From positions 2,604,001-2,668,000 of the forward strand of contig NZ_CP038266.1 of assembly GCF_004564355.1 (NCBI RefSeq): 64,000 bases of DNA. The letters run 5' to 3'. The position numbers and the translations under genes were made by a program. The notes beneath the pieces were generated by a model. The model was not told the origin of the DNA and did no database searches. It saw only the letters and a program-made list of their open reading frames with translations. The stretch comes from Microbacterium wangchenii. Lineage in GTDB: Bacteria > Actinomycetota > Actinomycetes > Actinomycetales > Microbacteriaceae. Shown piece after piece: positions 1-8,873 of this stretch (positions are counted from its first letter, which is position 1; each line of letters opens with the position of its first letter).

Positions 1-372
1 GGCGCACGCCCGCGGATGCGGGTGCCGCACCGGGCCGTCCCAATGGCGGAACACCTGCGTGCCGACGGTCCGCATCCGACCCGCGTTCACGGGGAGGTGG
101 ACGTGCACCTTGGACGCGCTGAGGACGAAGACGCCGCGGCGGCGCAACTCCGACACGCAGGTGAGGCGCCCTCCGACGCGCGCGGCTGTTCGCAGGTCGG
201 CGTCGTCGGTCGGCAGGAGGTAGACGCCGTTGCGCGCTCGGACGAGCTCGTCGCGCCGGACCGCCGCGGTGATGGCACGTCCGGTCCAGCCCTCGGCGAG
301 GAGATCCGCGCGGGAGCGGGCGAACGGGACGGGTGCGGGGGCGAAAGCGTGAGGTCGACCATCCCAGGGCAT
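1..372 (-). CDS. AbiEi-antitoxin-like / DUF559-type protein, N-terminal part (cut by window edge)
   Basis: The minus strand is open from an ATG at 370-372 to the window edge (124 codons, no stop), so the gene continues to the left. Around residues 28-50 it reads GWTGRAITAAVRR followed by an arginine-rich stretch and GVYLLP. This is the winged-helix pattern seen at the N-terminus of AbiEi-type antitoxin domains, which in Microbacteriaceae often precede a Vsr-like DUF559 nuclease domain. The downstream domain is outside the window, so its nuclease identity is only inferred. It points away from the gene at 693. Confidence 0.7.
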   Translation of the reverse strand, partial: MPWDGRPHAFAPAPVPFARSRADLLAEGWTGRAITAAVRRDELVRARNGVYLLPTDDADLRTAARVGGRLTCVSELRRRGVFVLSASKVHVHLPVNAGRMRTVGTQVFRHWDGPVRHPHPRACA

Positions 373-480
373 GCCGCCACCCTGGTCCGTCGAGGTACTC
401 ACCGGCCGGCATCCGGCGCGGGTGTGCACAGATGGCGGCGATCGGCGCCTGGGGAGGAGAGGTCGCCCATCCGGGCCTGT

Positions 481-552
481 TCAAAACTCAGGAGACACGC
501 CGCCGCCGTGGTCGTGGACGGGGCCCGAAGGCGGATATCTCCTGAGTTCTGA
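481..552. repeat. Long imperfect inverted repeat (hairpin)
   Basis: Two arms of about 23 bp (481-503 and 530-552) are inverted copies with a few mismatches. The shared core is AACTCAGGAGA. The 26-base centre is GC-rich. The repeat sits in the 320-base gap between the divergent genes at 372 and 693, where I see no other feature besides the leaderless promoter of the right-hand gene. It could be a REP-like or MITE-like repeat, or a structured terminator. No T-tract follows either arm. Confidence 0.7.
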
Positions 553-692
553 ACGCGTCGGCGAGAACAGCAAGCCCACGAGAGCAGCGCGAGCCGCGCC
601 GGATGGACCGCGCCGGAGCGAGGCATGAGAACGCTCCTCCCCCGGGTCGCAAGGGTCTGGCCCGGCCCACGGCTCGCGCCTAACCTCGGGGC

Positions 693-1811
693 ATGCTCCC
701 CCGAGACCTCCCCGACAACGCACAGCTCCTGAACCTCATCGAGGCGCGCACTCCGGGCAGCGTCAGCCTGGTGATCGGCTCCTCGCCGCTGCAGGCCGAC
801 CACGACCGGGCCCGGATCGCCCTGCGCGACGCGATCGACGAAGCCGCCCGGCGGCTCGAGGCGGTCGAACTCCCCCGCGGCGCACGCGCCGCCACCGTCG
901 AACGGCTGCGCGAGGCCCTGCAGGACGACGAACTGTGGGCGAACCAGTCCCGCGGCATGCTCATCCTCGCCACCCCCGACGAGATCCAGTGGTACCGGCT
1001 GCCGTTCGAGGTGAGCGACGACGTGTCCGTCGGCGATCGCTTCGACCTGCGGATGCTGCTGCGTGCGCGCTCGGACGCCTCATCCGCGTACGTCCTGCAG
1101 CTCTCTCGGGGCCTGGTCCGCCTCACCGAGATCGCATCGGGCACCGACCTCGTCGAGCATCCGCTGCACCTCCCCGACGACCACGACCTGATGCTCGAGC
1201 ACGCCTCCAACGACGGTCGCGCCGACCGCCTGTCCGCGCAGGGGTCGGACGGCGACCGGCCCGAGCGGGAACGCTTCTGCCGTGCCGTGAATGGTGCCGT
1301 GGTGAGCGTCATCCCTCGCCACGCGCTCCTGATCCTCGCGGTAACCGATGACTTCCGGCCGGCGTACCGCGCCGAGAACACCCACTCCCTGCTGCTGGAC
1401 GACGAGATCCCGGCGCATCCGGAGTCGCTCGCCGACCAAGAGCTCGCCGACCGCGCCCTGGAGGTGCTCCGCCTCCGCCGCGAGCGCAAGGTGGCGCAGT
1501 GGAAGGAGCGGTTCGGCACGCTCCGCGCGCAGGAACTCGCGACCTCGCGCGTCTCACAGGTGGCCGCCGCGGCCGCCGCTGCGGCGATCGAGGAGCTGCG
1601 GCTGGATCAGGATGCCGAGCGCTCCGGCACCATCGACGAGTACGGCCGCGTGCACTCCGGCGGCGACGGATCGTTCCTCCTGCTCGACCTCGCCGCCGAC
1701 GTGCTCCGCACCGGCGGCACGGTCATGGCCGTTCCACGGGAGGAGCTCACCGACGGTTCGCCCGTGGCGGCGATCCTCCGATTCCCGGTGCCCTCCCCCA
1801 CCGGCGGCTAG
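693..1811 (+). CDS. Bacterial archaeo-eukaryotic release factor-like protein (baeRF)
   Basis: A 372-residue protein with the layout of the baeRF family: an N-terminal alpha/beta region, a middle part with HALLILAVTDDFRPAYRAEN (about residues 211-230), and a C-terminal region with LRTGGTVMAVP typical of eRF1 domain-3-like folds. Relatives of archaeo-eukaryotic peptide release factor are predicted to act on ribosomes or tRNA, but the exact role is unknown. A TAACCT box at 681-686 lies six bases before the ATG, so the mRNA is probably leaderless. Its stop codon shares the palindrome CTAG with the stop of the convergent ybaK-like gene. Family assignment is by recognition and moderately sure. Confidence 0.7.
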   Translation: MLPRDLPDNAQLLNLIEARTPGSVSLVIGSSPLQADHDRARIALRDAIDEAARRLEAVELPRGARAATVERLREALQDDELWANQSRGMLILATPDEIQWYRLPFEVSDDVSVGDRFDLRMLLRARSDASSAYVLQLSRGLVRLTEIASGTDLVEHPLHLPDDHDLMLEHASNDGRADRLSAQGSDGDRPERERFCRAVNGAVVSVIPRHALLILAVTDDFRPAYRAENTHSLLLDDEIPAHPESLADQELADRALEVLRLRRERKVAQWKERFGTLRAQELATSRVSQVAAAAAAAAIEELRLDQDAERSGTIDEYGRVHSGGDGSFLLLDLAADVLRTGGTVMAVPREELTDGSPVAAILRFPVPSPTGG

Positions 1812-2284
1812 TCGACCTTCGCCACCGTCCCGGCCGTCAGGCGCACGAGCTCGTCGAAGCTGAGCGGGAAGATCGTGTGCGGGGTGCCGCCTGCCGCCCA
1901 CAGTTGCGGGAAGGCGGCGAGTGCCTCGTCGACGATCGTGGTGAGCGGCTGCGGATGGCCCGTCGGCGCGACCCCGCCGATGGCCTGACCCGTCGCCTGC
2001 CTGACCTGCTCGGGGGTGGCCCGGTCGATCGACGCGCGTCCCAGCCGGGCTGCGAGCGCCGCGGTGTCGACGCGATGCGCCCCGCTGGTCATCACCAGCA
2101 GCGGCTCTCCGTCGCTGACGAACACGAGGCTGTTGGCGATGGCGCCGACATCCACCCCCAGGGCCGCCGCGGCCAGCGCAGCGGTGGATGCCGCATCCGG
2201 CAGGACGACGAGCTCGCCCTCGATCCCCTCCCCCCGGAGGCGCTCGGCGACCAGGCGGCTGCGGGCGGGAAGATCCACGGTCAT
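1808..2284 (-). CDS. ybaK: YbaK/EbsC-type aminoacyl-tRNA deacylase
   Basis: A 158-residue protein of the YbaK/ProX editing family, which hydrolyses mischarged tRNA (typically Cys- or Ala-tRNA-Pro) in the cytosol. Visible family features are LGVDVGAIANSLVF, a conserved lysine/asparagine-rich pocket region replaced here by DGEPLLVMTSGAHRVD, and the glycine-rich signature ATGQAIGGVAPTGHP near residues 97-111. The length is normal for stand-alone members. A TAATCT box (complement of 2291-2296) stands six bases before the ATG, implying leaderless transcription. The exact tRNA specificity cannot be read from the sequence. Confidence 0.85.
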   Translation of the reverse strand: MTVDLPARSRLVAERLRGEGIEGELVVLPDAASTAALAAAALGVDVGAIANSLVFVSDGEPLLVMTSGAHRVDTAALAARLGRASIDRATPEQVRQATGQAIGGVAPTGHPQPLTTIVDEALAAFPQLWAAGGTPHTIFPLSFDELVRLTAGTVAKVD

Positions 2285-2369
2285 CCGTCCAGATTAGGGG
2301 CGGTGTCGGAGGCTCGCGCTACCGTCGAGCCGCGGGATGTCGCCGAGGACCCCGCGGGAGGAGGAGTCC

Positions 2370-2804
2370 GTGTCCGAGGTCATCGATCCCCACAACCCTG
2401 CCCACGCGAAAGCGCTGCAGCTCCTGCAGGAGCGCATCATCGCGTGGTTCACGACCGTGGATGCGGCGGGGCGGCCGCACGCGGTACCCGTGTGGTTCTT
2501 CTGGCACGACGGTCGTGTCATCGTCTTCAGCGAGGCCGACACCGTCAAGGTGAAGCACGTGCGCCGAGGCTCCCCCGTGCTGGTCCACCTGGACACCGGC
2601 CCGTTCGGGAGCGAGGTGGTGATCCTGCGCGGCACCGCCACGATCTCCGAGCGCGACGCCGCGTCGTGGCTGGCGGAGTTCGGGGAGGGCTACGAGAAGA
2701 AGTACGCCGCGGCGATCGCCGACTACGGGGTGCCGCTGGAGGGCATCGCCGCGACGTTCTCGACCGCCATCGTCTTCACGCCGGAGCGCCTGCAGACGTG
2801 GTGA
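2370..2804 (+). CDS. Rv3369-like pyridoxamine 5'-phosphate oxidase-fold protein
   Basis: A 144-residue split-barrel protein resembling the Rv3369/TIGR03667 F420- or flavin-dependent oxidoreductases. It shows LLQERIIAWFTTVDAAGRPHAVPVWFFW near the start, then HVRRGSPVLVHLDTGP and VVILRGTATI. I use the GTG at 2370 rather than the upstream ATG at 2337 because a strong purine ribosome site (GGGAGGAGGAG) sits just before it. The cofactor and substrate are not determinable here. It is monocistronic, followed by a 160-base gap before the dehydrogenase. Confidence 0.8.
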   Translation: MSEVIDPHNPAHAKALQLLQERIIAWFTTVDAAGRPHAVPVWFFWHDGRVIVFSEADTVKVKHVRRGSPVLVHLDTGPFGSEVVILRGTATISERDAASWLAEFGEGYEKKYAAAIADYGVPLEGIAATFSTAIVFTPERLQTW

Positions 2805-2966
2805 TGCCGTAGGCGAGCGACTCGCAGCGCGCCGTGACGCGGGTACCGCTCGCGCGCACCGCCCCTCCCCTTCGCGACGGCACCCGGGCACAATGGATGC
2901 GGATGCCGCACACCCGCCGCATCCGATCGCCCACGGCCCACGAGGCCTGCCGGAAGAGGATCGACG

Positions 2967-4043
2967 ATGACTCCCGTTCTGCCCCTGCCCGATTTCACCC
3001 ACGAGCGCGTGGAGGTGAGGACCGGGGAGCGCAGCGGACTGTTCCTCGCCGTCGCCCTCCACTCCTCCGCGCTCGGACCCGCTCTCGGCGGCGCACGCGT
3101 GTGGACGTATCCGCACTGGAGCGACGCGCTGGGCGATGTGCTCCGCCTGTCGGCGGCCATGACCCTCAAGAATGCCGCAGCGGGCCTGGACGCCGGTGGC
3201 GGCAAGGCCGTCATCGGTCTCCCCGAGGGAACCGTGCTCGATGCCGAACGCCGGCGCGCGGCCTTCCTCGATCTGGGCGATGCCGTGGAGTCGCTCGGCG
3301 GGCTCTACCGCACCGCCGAGGACGTGGGCTCCACCGCCGACGACATGCTCGTGGTGCGCGAGCGCACGGCGTCGGTGGTCGGGCTCCCGGATGCCGCGGG
3401 CGGCTCGGGCGAGCCGGCCGGACCGACCAGCGTCGGGGTCTACGAGGCGCTGCGGGCGTGTCTCGAGCGCGTGACCGGGTCGCCCGAAGTGACCAACCGG
3501 CGGATCACGATCTCCGGGCTCGGCCAGGTCGGCAGCCGCCTGGCCGTCCGCCTGTCGGCCGAGGGCGCCGTGCTTCACGTCACCGACGTCAACCCGGCGA
3601 AGCGTCACCTCGCGGCGGAGCTGGGCGCGACCTGGGTGGCTCCCGGCGAAGAGCACCTCGTCGCCGCCGACGTTTTCGTTCCCGCCGGCATCGGCGGGCT
3701 CCTCACCGAGGAGGTCATCGACGCGCTGCACGCCCAGGCGGTGTGCGGTCCGGCGAACAATCCGCTCGCCGACCGCTCAGGAGCCGAGCGGCTCGCCGGC
3801 CGCGGCATCCTGTACGCCCCCGACTTCGTCGTCAACGCCGGCGGGGTGATCTACCTCGACGCCACGGACAAGCACGCGGGCGATCGCGCACAGATCATGG
3901 CGCGCGTCGCGGCCATCGGCGACACCGTGCGCCGCGTGTTCGACGAGGCCGAGGCGCGCGGGGTCAGCCCGCTCGCCGCCGCGGAAGCCGTTGCGGCGGA
4001 ACGGCTGAGCGCCGGAGCGTCCCGCAGCGCGCTCGTCGGCTGA
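2967..4043 (+). CDS. Leucine/valine (Glu/Leu/Phe/Val) dehydrogenase
   Basis: A 358-residue amino-acid dehydrogenase. It catalyses the NAD-dependent oxidative deamination of a branched-chain amino acid to the 2-oxo acid and ammonia. The substrate site GGARVW plus MTLKNAAAGLDAGGGKAVI (about residues 66-84) holds the two catalytic/binding lysines. A Rossmann segment ITISGLGQVGSRLAVRL follows near residue 180. The C-terminal GPANNPLAD and YAPDFVVNAGGVI stretches are typical of leucine and valine dehydrogenases. GAGGATCGACG precedes the ATG. Exact amino-acid preference is uncertain. Confidence 0.9.
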   Translation: MTPVLPLPDFTHERVEVRTGERSGLFLAVALHSSALGPALGGARVWTYPHWSDALGDVLRLSAAMTLKNAAAGLDAGGGKAVIGLPEGTVLDAERRRAAFLDLGDAVESLGGLYRTAEDVGSTADDMLVVRERTASVVGLPDAAGGSGEPAGPTSVGVYEALRACLERVTGSPEVTNRRITISGLGQVGSRLAVRLSAEGAVLHVTDVNPAKRHLAAELGATWVAPGEEHLVAADVFVPAGIGGLLTEEVIDALHAQAVCGPANNPLADRSGAERLAGRGILYAPDFVVNAGGVIYLDATDKHAGDRAQIMARVAAIGDTVRRVFDEAEARGVSPLAAAEAVAAERLSAGASRSALVG

Positions 4044-4101
4044 CGGTCCCGGTGACGGGCGGCCCGGGCGGGCAAGACCGGGCCCGCCGCGCGGGGCCGG
4101 G

Positions 4102-4842
4102 TCACGCTTCGCGCGCGGCGCCGCCCTCCATGGCCACGATGCGGTGGTCCTGGTCGTGGCTGAGGGGCGTGCGGAGGAACACGTCGTCCGTGGGCAGTCG
4201 CAGGTCGAATCGCCGATACGCCGCCACCCGGAGGCTTCCCTTGGCCAGGCTCGCCTCGAGGACGTGACCGCCGACGAGGCGGTCATCGGAGAGGAAATGC
4301 AGGTGCAGGCCGGCGACGGCGATGCCCTGGTAGATGGCTGGTGCCCAGAATCCCAGGAGGGTGCCGGCGCATTCTTCGAGCACCGTCTCGACCTGGTCGC
4401 GCGTCGCCTCCGCCAGCGACGGGAACGGGGTCCTCCCCCGCCGCGGCACGCGGACGCGGACAGCGGCGAGGACGCCGTCGATGCGCACCGCGTGGAAGAG
4501 GTTGCGGCTGACGAGGTGCTCTTCGATCGCGGCGGTGAGAGCCGCCAGGTCGGTTCCGCTCACGTCGACGGGCGCCATCTCCGGGAAGCGGCACACCTCG
4601 AAGAACGGGAGCGTCTCGGAATCGTCCATGGCGCGTGGCGGGGCCTCGTCCGTGCACTCGACGAGGTCGCCGTCGAGGAGGACCACTTCGCCACCGAGTC
4701 CGTCGCAGCATCCGATGCCGAAGTTCCCCAGCTCTCGTGCCTGCGGGGCGGGGAGACCGGTGGTGTACGCCGCGGCCAGGAGCGCATCCAGCACGGCGTA
4801 CTGGATGATCGCGTCGGAGGAGATCGGGGCATCGGAGCTCAT
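4102..4842 (-). CDS. budA: Acetolactate decarboxylase
   Basis: A 246-residue protein of the alpha-acetolactate decarboxylase family, converting 2-acetolactate to acetoin and CO2. Visible family motifs are ELGNFGIGCCDGLGGEVVLLDG (shortened: ELGNFGIG...DGLGGEVV), RTPFPSLAEA, LLGFWAP, and the zinc-binding HLHFLSDDRLVGGH, whose histidines ligate the metal. I start at ATG 4840-4842 instead of the longer frame because a TAGCCT box lies seven bases upstream, typical of a leaderless start. No acetolactate synthase is adjacent, so it likely drains valine-pathway acetolactate or supports acetoin formation. Confidence 0.88.
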   Translation of the reverse strand: MSSDAPISSDAIIQYAVLDALLAAAYTTGLPAPQARELGNFGIGCCDGLGGEVVLLDGDLVECTDEAPPRAMDDSETLPFFEVCRFPEMAPVDVSGTDLAALTAAIEEHLVSRNLFHAVRIDGVLAAVRVRVPRRGRTPFPSLAEATRDQVETVLEECAGTLLGFWAPAIYQGIAVAGLHLHFLSDDRLVGGHVLEASLAKGSLRVAAYRRFDLRLPTDDVFLRTPLSHDQDHRIVAMEGGAAREA

Positions 4843-4875
4843 GCGACCGAGGCTACGCCTGGGGATGGTCACGGG

Positions 4876-4911
4876 GCAGGAGGCCCATGCCGTTGGGCAC
4901 GAGCCTCCTGC
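4876..4911. terminator. Hairpin between thuA-like and budA-like genes
   Basis: GCAGGAGGC at 4876-4884 and its perfect complement GCCTCCTGC at 4903-4911 flank an 18-base loop. It lies after the stop of the thuA-like gene in the direction of its transcription and could attenuate readthrough into budA. There is no T-tract, so the call is tentative. Confidence 0.35.
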
Positions 4912-4939
4912 GCGCGGCGTGCTCGTGCCGTGACGCCGC

Positions 4940-5665
4940 TCACGCGTGCGTGCGCGGCGGGTTGGTCACGGCGGGCAGCACGCGCATGGAGTCGCCCGGA
5001 TGCGCCCACCGGACGCCGTTGGCCAGCACGCGCCGGATCTGCGGGTGGTGGTAGACGGGATACTCCTGGTCTCCGGGCGAGAAGTAGAAGACCCGTCCGC
5101 GTCCGCGCCGGTACGTCATGCCCGAGCGGAACACCTCACCGCCGGAGAACGACGACACGAACACGAGCTCGTCAGGGGCCGGCACGTCGAAGAACTCGCC
5201 GTACATCTCCTGCCGCTCGATCCGCAGCGGCTGCTCGATGCCCTCGGCGATCGGGTGGCCCGGCGCGACCGTCCACACCAGCTCCTGCTCCCCGTCGTTG
5301 CGCCACGCGAGGGAGCACGTGGTGCCCATGAGCCGGATGAAGATCTTCGAGAAGTGCGCCGAGTGCAGCACGAGGATCCCCATGCCCGAGAGCACGTGGC
5401 GGTGCACGCGCTCGACGACGGCGTCGTCCACGGCATCGTGGGCCATGTGCCCCCACCACAGCAGCACGTCGGTCGCGGCGAGCGCCTCCTCCGACAGCCC
5501 GTGCTCGGGGTCGCGCAGCGTCGCGGTGCGCACCTCCACCTCATCGCCGAGGTGCTCGCGCAGCCCGTCGGCGATGACGGTGTGCATACCGTCGGGGTAG
5601 ATGGCCTGCACCGACGCGTCGACGCGCTCGTGCTCGCCCTCGTTCCACACGAGCACCCGGATCAT
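4940..5665 (-). CDS. ThuA-like sugar-utilization protein
   Basis: A 241-residue ThuA family protein (class I glutamine amidotransferase-like fold), found with dehydrogenases that act on 3-keto-glycosides in trehalose/disaccharide catabolism. Visible: [10 protein letters not shown] at the start, [12 protein letters not shown] near residue 70, [14 protein letters not shown], and the C-terminal [20 protein letters not shown], a strong ThuA signature. Its ATG overlaps the TGA of the upstream dehydrogenase by four bases (ATGA), so the two are translationally coupled. ROK regulator, dehydrogenase and ThuA form one minus-strand operon. Confidence 0.88.
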   Translation of the reverse strand: MIRVLVWNEGEHERVDASVQAIYPDGMHTVIADGLREHLGDEVEVRTATLRDPEHGLSEEALAATDVLLWWGHMAHDAVDDAVVERVHRHVLSGMGILVLHSAHFSKIFIRLMGTTCSLAWRNDGEQELVWTVAPGHPIAEGIEQPLRIERQEMYGEFFDVPAPDELVFVSSFSGGEVFRSGMTYRRGRGRVFYFSPGDQEYPVYHHPQIRRVLANGVRWAHPGDSMRVLPAVTNPPRTHA

Positions 5666-6786
5666 CGCGCCACCTCCGCCTCGACGTCCTCGACCGCGAC
5701 TTCGCGGCCTTCCGCGGCCGACCGGTAGCACGCGTCGATGATCGCCGCGCGTCGCGCCGCCTGACTGCCGTCGCTGGCCGCCCACAGCGCCGGCGTCCGG
5801 ATGGTGCGGATGAACTCGTCCACGACGCCCTGATGTCCCGCGGGCTCGCCGCCGGGCAGCACGCGGTCGGCGACCGCGTCGGTCGTCCCCGCGTACAGGG
5901 GGACGTCGGTCGCCGGCGCGTAGTCCACGACCCGCAGTTCGGCACCGCCCTCCGTGCCGTACACGACGAAGCCGAACTCGTCGCCCTCGGGCCGGTACGA
6001 CGCCCAGCTGGTGTCCAGCGCGACGGATGCACCGCCCTCCAGCCGCAGCAGCACCGTCGCGAAATCCTCGACGTCGAACGCGGAACCGGTGAACTGCTTG
6101 CCGCCGGTGGCCGCATCCGGCCCGCCCAGACCGCGCGGACCGAACTCGGCGTGCGTCACCGCCGAGGCCGACAGCACGCGCGGCTCGCCCATGAGGTCGA
6201 GGACGGCGTCGATCATGTGCACGCCGATGTCCACGAGCGGACCGCCACCGGCCAGCTCACGGCTGGTGAACCAGCTCCCCAGCGCCGGGATCCCCGAGCG
6301 ACGCAGCCACGAAGCGCGCACGTGGTAGATGCGGCCGAGGGCGCCCGAGGCCGCCTCCGCGGCGAGCGCGCGCACGTCGCCGCGCTGCCGGTGGTTGAAC
6401 GCCACCTGCAGCACGCGGCCGGACGTCCGGGCGGCCGCGACCATCTCCGCCGCCTCCGCCGCCGAGCGGGCGATGGGCTTCTCCGAGAGTACGTGGATGC
6501 CGCGCTGGAGCGCCGCGATCGCGATCGGGGCGTGCAGGAAGGTCGGGACAGCGACGCTCACGGCATCCAGCGGCGTACTCGAGAACAGCTCCTGCCAGTC
6601 GGCGACGGCGACGGGGATGCCGAACTGCTCGGCCAGCTCGGCACGCGGTCCGTCCTCCAACCCCGCGATGGCGACCAGATCGACGTCCGGATTCGCCGCG
6701 TACGCCGCGATGTGCTGCTGGCCGGCCCAGCCGAGGCCGACGACACCGACGCGCAGTGGAGTGGAGGCGGAGGATGTGGGTGTCAT
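5662..6786 (-). CDS. Gfo/Idh/MocA family sugar dehydrogenase (ThuB-like)
   Basis: A 374-residue NAD(P)-dependent oxidoreductase. The N-terminal Rossmann motif is [13 protein letters not shown]. The catalytic region has [11 protein letters not shown] (the conserved EKP at about residue 97-99) and [17 protein letters not shown] with the catalytic-type histidine. Next to ThuA it most likely oxidises a sugar or glycoside hydroxyl, for example to a 3-keto sugar; this is context inference. Both ends overlap neighbours by four bases (ATGA), placing it in the middle of a tightly coupled operon behind the ROK gene. Confidence 0.9.
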   Translation of the reverse strand: MTPTSSASTPLRVGVVGLGWAGQQHIAAYAANPDVDLVAIAGLEDGPRAELAEQFGIPVAVADWQELFSSTPLDAVSVAVPTFLHAPIAIAALQRGIHVLSEKPIARSAAEAAEMVAAARTSGRVLQVAFNHRQRGDVRALAAEAASGALGRIYHVRASWLRRSGIPALGSWFTSRELAGGGPLVDIGVHMIDAVLDLMGEPRVLSASAVTHAEFGPRGLGGPDAATGGKQFTGSAFDVEDFATVLLRLEGGASVALDTSWASYRPEGDEFGFVVYGTEGGAELRVVDYAPATDVPLYAGTTDAVADRVLPGGEPAGHQGVVDEFIRTIRTPALWAASDGSQAARRAAIIDACYRSAAEGREVAVEDVEAEVAR

Positions 6787-7997
6787 GCGGATTCTCCTCG
6801 GGGGACGGTCGGATGGATGAGGCGATGGATGCTGTCGGGGGCGAGCACCGCGCGGGACGCGAGGATCGCCGCCCCGCGCGCCCCGGCGTTCTCGTCGGCG
6901 CGGGCGGGGACGATCTGGAGGTTGCGCGAGGCCAGCGGGGTGGAGCTGCCGTAGACGACTTCGCGCACACCGGCGACGAGGTGCTCGCCGGCACGCGCGA
7001 TGGTGCCCCCGATCACGATGACGGACGGCCCCAGCAGCGTCACGACCGTGGCGAGCACCGTCCCCAGTTCGCGCCCCGCCTGACGCACGGCGTCGATTGC
7101 GGCACGGTCGCCGGCGAGCACGAGGGCGACCACGTCACGCGCCGAGCGCGCGGGCGTCCCCGCCTCGCGCAAGGCGGCGGCGAGGGCGGCGCCACTGGCG
7201 ACGTCCTCGAGCTCGCGGCGCTCCCCGGCGGGGCGCACGTCGCCCGGCGACCAGGGCACGATGACGTGGCCGAGGTCTCCGGCCGATCCGCGTGCGCCGT
7301 GCTGGAGCAGTCCGCCGGCGATGATCCCGGCTCCCACTCCGGTGGAGATCTTGACGTAGACGAGGTCGTCGACGTCGGGCCAGGATGCGGCGTGCTCACC
7401 GAGGGCGAGGACGTTGACGTCGTTGTCCACGAGCACGACGGCCGGGATGCGCTCAGCGATCAGCGCCGGGACGTCGACGTCGTGCCAGCCCGGCATGATG
7501 GGCGGATGCTGCGGACGGCCCAGAGCGTGGTCGACGGGCCCGGGAAGACCCACGCCCACAGCGGCGACGTCGCTCACGGTCAGCGACAGCTCGGCGAGGA
7601 GGGCCACCGCCATGTCGACCACGGTGCCGAGGACCGCGGCGGGGCCGCCGGCGATCTCCAGCGGCACGGTGCGGGCGGCGAGGATCTCCTCCGCGAGGTC
7701 GCAGACGGCCACCGTGGCATGCGTGGCGCCGAGATCGATCCCGAGCACCACGCGGGCGCGCGGGTTGAAGGCGACGCGGGTGGCGGGACGCCCGCCCGAC
7801 GATCCGGCGGGCGCCGCAGCCACGACGAGGCCGGCCGCGACGAGAGCGTCAACGCGGGCCGCGACCGTCGAGCGCGACAGGCCCGTGAGCGCGCCGATCT
7901 CGGCCCGCGTGCGCGGGAGGCCGTCCAGCAGCGCCTCCAGCACGTCACCGGGGCCCGGCCCGGCTGCCCGGGTACGCCTCGTCAGATCACCCGTCAC
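6783..7997 (-). CDS. ROK-family transcriptional repressor (NagC/XylR type)
   Basis: A 404-residue regulator with an N-terminal helix-turn-helix (RAEIGALTGLSRSTVAARVD, about residues 34-53) and a C-terminal ROK domain with the ATP-site motif LGIDLGATHATVAV and VGVGLPGPVDH. The second glycine motif SVIVIGGTIARAG is near residue 335. The ROK zinc motif (CxCGxxGC) is not present in the usual form; the region around GDLGHVIVPW is followed by sequence lacking cysteines. It is first in the operon with the dehydrogenase and ThuA and faces the isomerase-dehydrogenase pair, so it likely controls both. Confidence 0.9.
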   Translation of the reverse strand: MTGDLTRRTRAAGPGPGDVLEALLDGLPRTRAEIGALTGLSRSTVAARVDALVAAGLVVAAAPAGSSGGRPATRVAFNPRARVVLGIDLGATHATVAVCDLAEEILAARTVPLEIAGGPAAVLGTVVDMAVALLAELSLTVSDVAAVGVGLPGPVDHALGRPQHPPIMPGWHDVDVPALIAERIPAVVLVDNDVNVLALGEHAASWPDVDDLVYVKISTGVGAGIIAGGLLQHGARGSAGDLGHVIVPWSPGDVRPAGERRELEDVASGAALAAALREAGTPARSARDVVALVLAGDRAAIDAVRQAGRELGTVLATVVTLLGPSVIVIGGTIARAGEHLVAGVREVVYGSSTPLASRNLQIVPARADENAGARGAAILASRAVLAPDSIHRLIHPTVPRGESA

Positions 7998-8010
7998 CCT
8001 TTTGAGTAAA

Positions 8011-8029
8011 GCACAGCCCTCTTCTGTGC
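8011..8029. promoter_or_regulatory. Palindromic operator candidate between divergent sugar operons
   Basis: GCACAG (8011-8016) and CTGTGC (8024-8029) form a perfect inverted repeat with a 7-base spacer in the 108-base divergent intergenic region. A TTGACG box at 8050-8055 could be the -35 of the rightward promoter. The position suggests that the ROK protein binds here and represses both transcription units. Confidence 0.5.
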
Positions 8030-8105
8030 GGGACGGTCAAAACTTCTGCTTGACGGGCGACGGAAGTGTGCCAGGCTGGGCATGCCCGACGACGAAGGAG
8101 TCATG

Positions 8106-8873
8106 ATGTCGACGTCCGCCCCCTCGGTCCAGCTGTACACCGTTCGCGAGGCCCTCGCCTCTGACCTGCCCGGCACGCTCGATGCCCTCGCCGCACTGGG
8201 ATTCACCCTGGTGGAGCCGTTCGGTCTCCCCGACATGGTGGACCGCCTCGGCCCCGAGCTGAAGCGTCTCGGGCTGTCCGCGCCCACGACGCATGCCGGC
8301 TTTGTCGACGCCGATGCCGCGGGCCGGGCGCGCGTGTTCGACGCCGCCGAGAAGATCGGCGTGCGCACCGTGATCGACCCCTTCATCCCGCCGGAGCGCT
8401 GGCAGTCGGCGGACGATGTCCGCGAGATCGCGGCGCGTCTGGACGCCGCCGCGGGCGAGGCCGCCGATCGCGGGCTGCGCGTCGGCTACCACAACCATGC
8501 GCACGAGCTGGCGTCCACCATCGACGGCGTACCGGCGTTGGAGTTCTTCGCCGGCATCCTCGACGAGCGCGTGGTCCTCGAGGTCGACACCTACTGGGCG
8601 CTCGTGGGCGGAGTCGACCCGGCAGGTCTCCTGCAGCGGCTCGGCGAGCGCGTCGTCGCGATCCACGTCAAGGACGGCCCCGTGCCCGGGGACGTCGCGG
8701 ATCAGACCCCTCTCGGCCAGGGATCGGTGCCGATCCGCGACATCCTCGCCGCCGCGCCGAACGCCCTGCGGGTTCTCGAGCTGGACGAATCGCGCATGCC
8801 GCCGCTGGACGCCCTGGCCGAGAGCCTGCAGTATCTGCGCACACTCGAATCCGACGCGGAGTCGGCCCGGTGA
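8106..8873 (+). CDS. Sugar phosphate isomerase/epimerase (xylose-isomerase-like TIM barrel)
   Basis: A 255-residue AP-endonuclease-2/xylose-isomerase-fold protein. It has the metal-binding pattern GYHNHAHEL (about residues 125-133), VLEVDTYWA near 159-167, and VVAIHVKDG. Such proteins isomerise or epimerise keto sugars and inositol derivatives, or cleave 3-keto-glycosides. The start at 8106 is the second of two adjacent in-frame ATGs, because AAGGAG at 8095-8100 is then correctly spaced. Its TGA overlaps the GTG of the next dehydrogenase by four bases. Confidence 0.87.
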   Translation: MSTSAPSVQLYTVREALASDLPGTLDALAALGFTLVEPFGLPDMVDRLGPELKRLGLSAPTTHAGFVDADAAGRARVFDAAEKIGVRTVIDPFIPPERWQSADDVREIAARLDAAAGEAADRGLRVGYHNHAHELASTIDGVPALEFFAGILDERVVLEVDTYWALVGGVDPAGLLQRLGERVVAIHVKDGPVPGDVADQTPLGQGSVPIRDILAAAPNALRVLELDESRMPPLDALAESLQYLRTLESDAESAR

